DNA of 14,836 nt from the NCBI GenBank assembly GCA_021160685.1, contig JAGHCC010000120.1, positions 1 to 14,836 of the forward strand. The letters are read 5' to 3'. Of this stretch, positions 13,910 through 14,836 are shown one piece after another; position 1 is the stretch's first letter, and each line of letters opens with the position of its first letter. A model generated the notes under the pieces. That model worked only from the letters and a program-made list of their open reading frames with translations. It was not told the DNA's origin and did no database searches. Source of the stretch: Desulfobulbaceae bacterium. GTDB taxonomy: Bacteria; Desulfobacterota; Desulfobulbia; Desulfobulbales; SURF-16. The position numbers and the translations under genes are program-made.

Positions 13910-14758
13910 TTAGGCCGCTGGATCATAAAGCTCTTTTGCCTTTTCCATTTCTTCGGGCAGAGCCTTAACCAAAATTTTATATTCGGACATCATTTTTTTG
14001 ATGTGGGGCACAAGATAGGACGGAAGAGAAATTTGATAACCCGGCAGTGGGCCATATTTCATTTTACAGGAAAGATATTCGGCAATATGAAGAATGCTTG
14101 TGATACTAGGAATTGGGAATTCTTTCGTACTGCCACTATGATGTTTTACGGCAAGAAGAACTTCCTCGGAAAGTTTCCATTCTCTGCAAAGCAACCCGCC
14201 AATCTTAGGGTGATTGGTGCCAATGACTGCATCTTCACATTCCACCAGGGACTTGCCGCCTTGATTAACCATAGTGCAAACCTGACGAAGCTCTTCGCCG
14301 ACAAGTTGATCCTCGACAATCAGGCCAATATCATGAATGATACCGGCCAGGAAAATATCCTCATCGTCCAAAGCGAATATACGCTGGCCAATCATCCGGG
14401 CCAGGATGGCGACCGTAGCGGAATGCATCCACAATGTTTGCCGGGAAAATCCCTGATCTTCACTTTTATTGTTATACAAGTCGCGAATGGCTTCTACAGC
14501 CACCAGGTTCCGCAGATTTTTCATGCCGATAAAGACCACAGCCTTGGCTATGGAATCCACCTTGTTGGCCAGTCCGAAAAAAGGGCTGTTGACCAGCTTG
14601 AGTAGCCGCACGACCAGGATCGGATCAAGCTTAATCACCTCTTCGAAATCCTGCATTGTGGTTGATTCGGAGCTGATCATTTTCGTCAGCCGGATCGCCA
14701 CATGGGGCAGTGTTTTCATATCATTAAACTGATTGACTAATTTCCTGGCAGAAGGCAT
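13910..14758 (-). CDS. HDOD domain protein
   Basis: This 282-residue soluble protein is built around an HDOD domain (about 10-210), a relative of HD phosphohydrolases common in signalling clusters, with no settled enzymatic activity. Family marks are LPHVAIRLTKMI (17-28), IKLDPILVVRLLKLVNSPFFG (around 42-62) and VVFIGMKNLRNLV (74-86). The residues H142-D143 (GIIHDIGLI), together with H112, H183 and H206/H207, could still bind metal, unlike many HDOD proteins described as degenerate. AAGGAG (14772-14777) lies 13 bases before the ATG, which is rather far. It is the first gene of the right arm in view. Before insertion of the element downstream it stood 49 bp from the hybrid kinase gene, so the two were probably cotranscribed. 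Confidence 0.93.
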   Translation of the reverse strand: MPSARKLVNQFNDMKTLPHVAIRLTKMISSESTTMQDFEEVIKLDPILVVRLLKLVNSPFFGLANKVDSIAKAVVFIGMKNLRNLVAVEAIRDLYNNKSEDQGFSRQTLWMHSATVAILARMIGQRIFALDDEDIFLAGIIHDIGLIVEDQLVGEELRQVCTMVNQGGKSLVECEDAVIGTNHPKIGGLLCREWKLSEEVLLAVKHHSGSTKEFPIPSITSILHIAEYLSCKMKYGPLPGYQISLPSYLVPHIKKMMSEYKILVKALPEEMEKAKELYDPAA

Positions 14759-14782
14759 GACTGTTTTACGACTCCTTGTTTA

Positions 14783-14801
14783 AAAGGTATAAGGCTGAAG
14801 G
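14783..14801. repeat. 19-bp dispersed repeat, copy 2
   Basis: This sequence is identical to 5253-5271 (AAAGGTATAAGGCTGAAGG). It lies 24 bp upstream of the HDOD start, on the far side of that gene's ribosome binding site. Confidence 0.65.
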
Positions 14802-14802
14802 A

Positions 14803-14836
14803 CGATAAGCGAGCCAACGAGACATCCGATAAGCGA
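14803..14836. repeat. CGATAAGCGA direct repeat at the window edge
   Basis: CGATAAGCGA occurs at 14803-14812 and again at 14827-14836, a 24-bp step. The second copy ends at the window edge, so the array may continue. The CGATAA cores resemble the -10 region of flagellar sigma-28 promoters, but the match is imperfect. Confidence 0.5.

Overview
This window is a two-armed chemosensory (chemotaxis-type) gene cluster from a Gram-negative bacterium. The domain style suggests a Desulfobacterota-like (former deltaproteobacterial) anaerobe: a long CheA with a C-terminal receiver, a stand-alone STAS protein, a HEAT-repeat receiver protein, an HDOD protein and a bacteriohemerythrin. That assignment is an inference; no rRNA or other taxonomic marker is present. 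Base composition looks fairly even throughout, and no gene stands out as compositionally foreign.

The left arm (positions 1-8117, + strand) runs: the 3' part of a methyl-accepting protein; a STAS-domain protein; a 1048-residue CheA (Hpt, P2-like region, dimerisation, ATPase, two CheW-like domains, receiver); CheW; a second methyl-accepting protein with a PilJ-type sensor; a bacteriohemerythrin with all seven iron ligands; and a single-domain response regulator. The right arm (8193-14758, - strand) runs, in transcription order: an HDOD protein; a soluble hybrid histidine kinase with an unrecognised N-terminal domain; CheB; CheR; and a HEAT-repeat protein with a C-terminal receiver. CheB, CheR and the HEAT-receiver protein are joined by one-base stop/start overlaps (TAGTG and TAATG), so they look translationally coupled. 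The two arms converge at about 8118-8192.

Together the genes make an almost complete sensory pathway: receptors, coupling protein, kinase, methyltransferase and methylesterase, plus four receiver outputs besides CheB's. No CheC, CheD, CheX or CheZ is visible. No flagellar or pilus gene is in view, so the output cannot be named; the PilJ-type receptor hints at pilus or surface behaviour and the hemerythrin at oxygen.

The gaps between genes are unusually rich in structure. (1) A 169-bp element at 13710-13878 has GTAA-starting inverted ends and an exact 8-bp flanking direct repeat, which fits an IS66-related MITE. It sits just upstream of the hybrid kinase, in what was originally about a 49-bp gap. 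(2) Nine-base ACCAA-type repeats form the leaders of the STAS, cheW and second receptor genes. At the convergent junction they form two head-to-head arrays that contain the stop codons of both flanking genes. (3) A CTCTGCG / AAAAAATATTTTT intergenic repeat family occurs both upstream of cheA and between the hybrid kinase and cheB. (4) A 19-bp repeat occurs twice. No gene-free stretch exceeds about 230 bp. I saw no rRNA, tRNA or CRISPR array.
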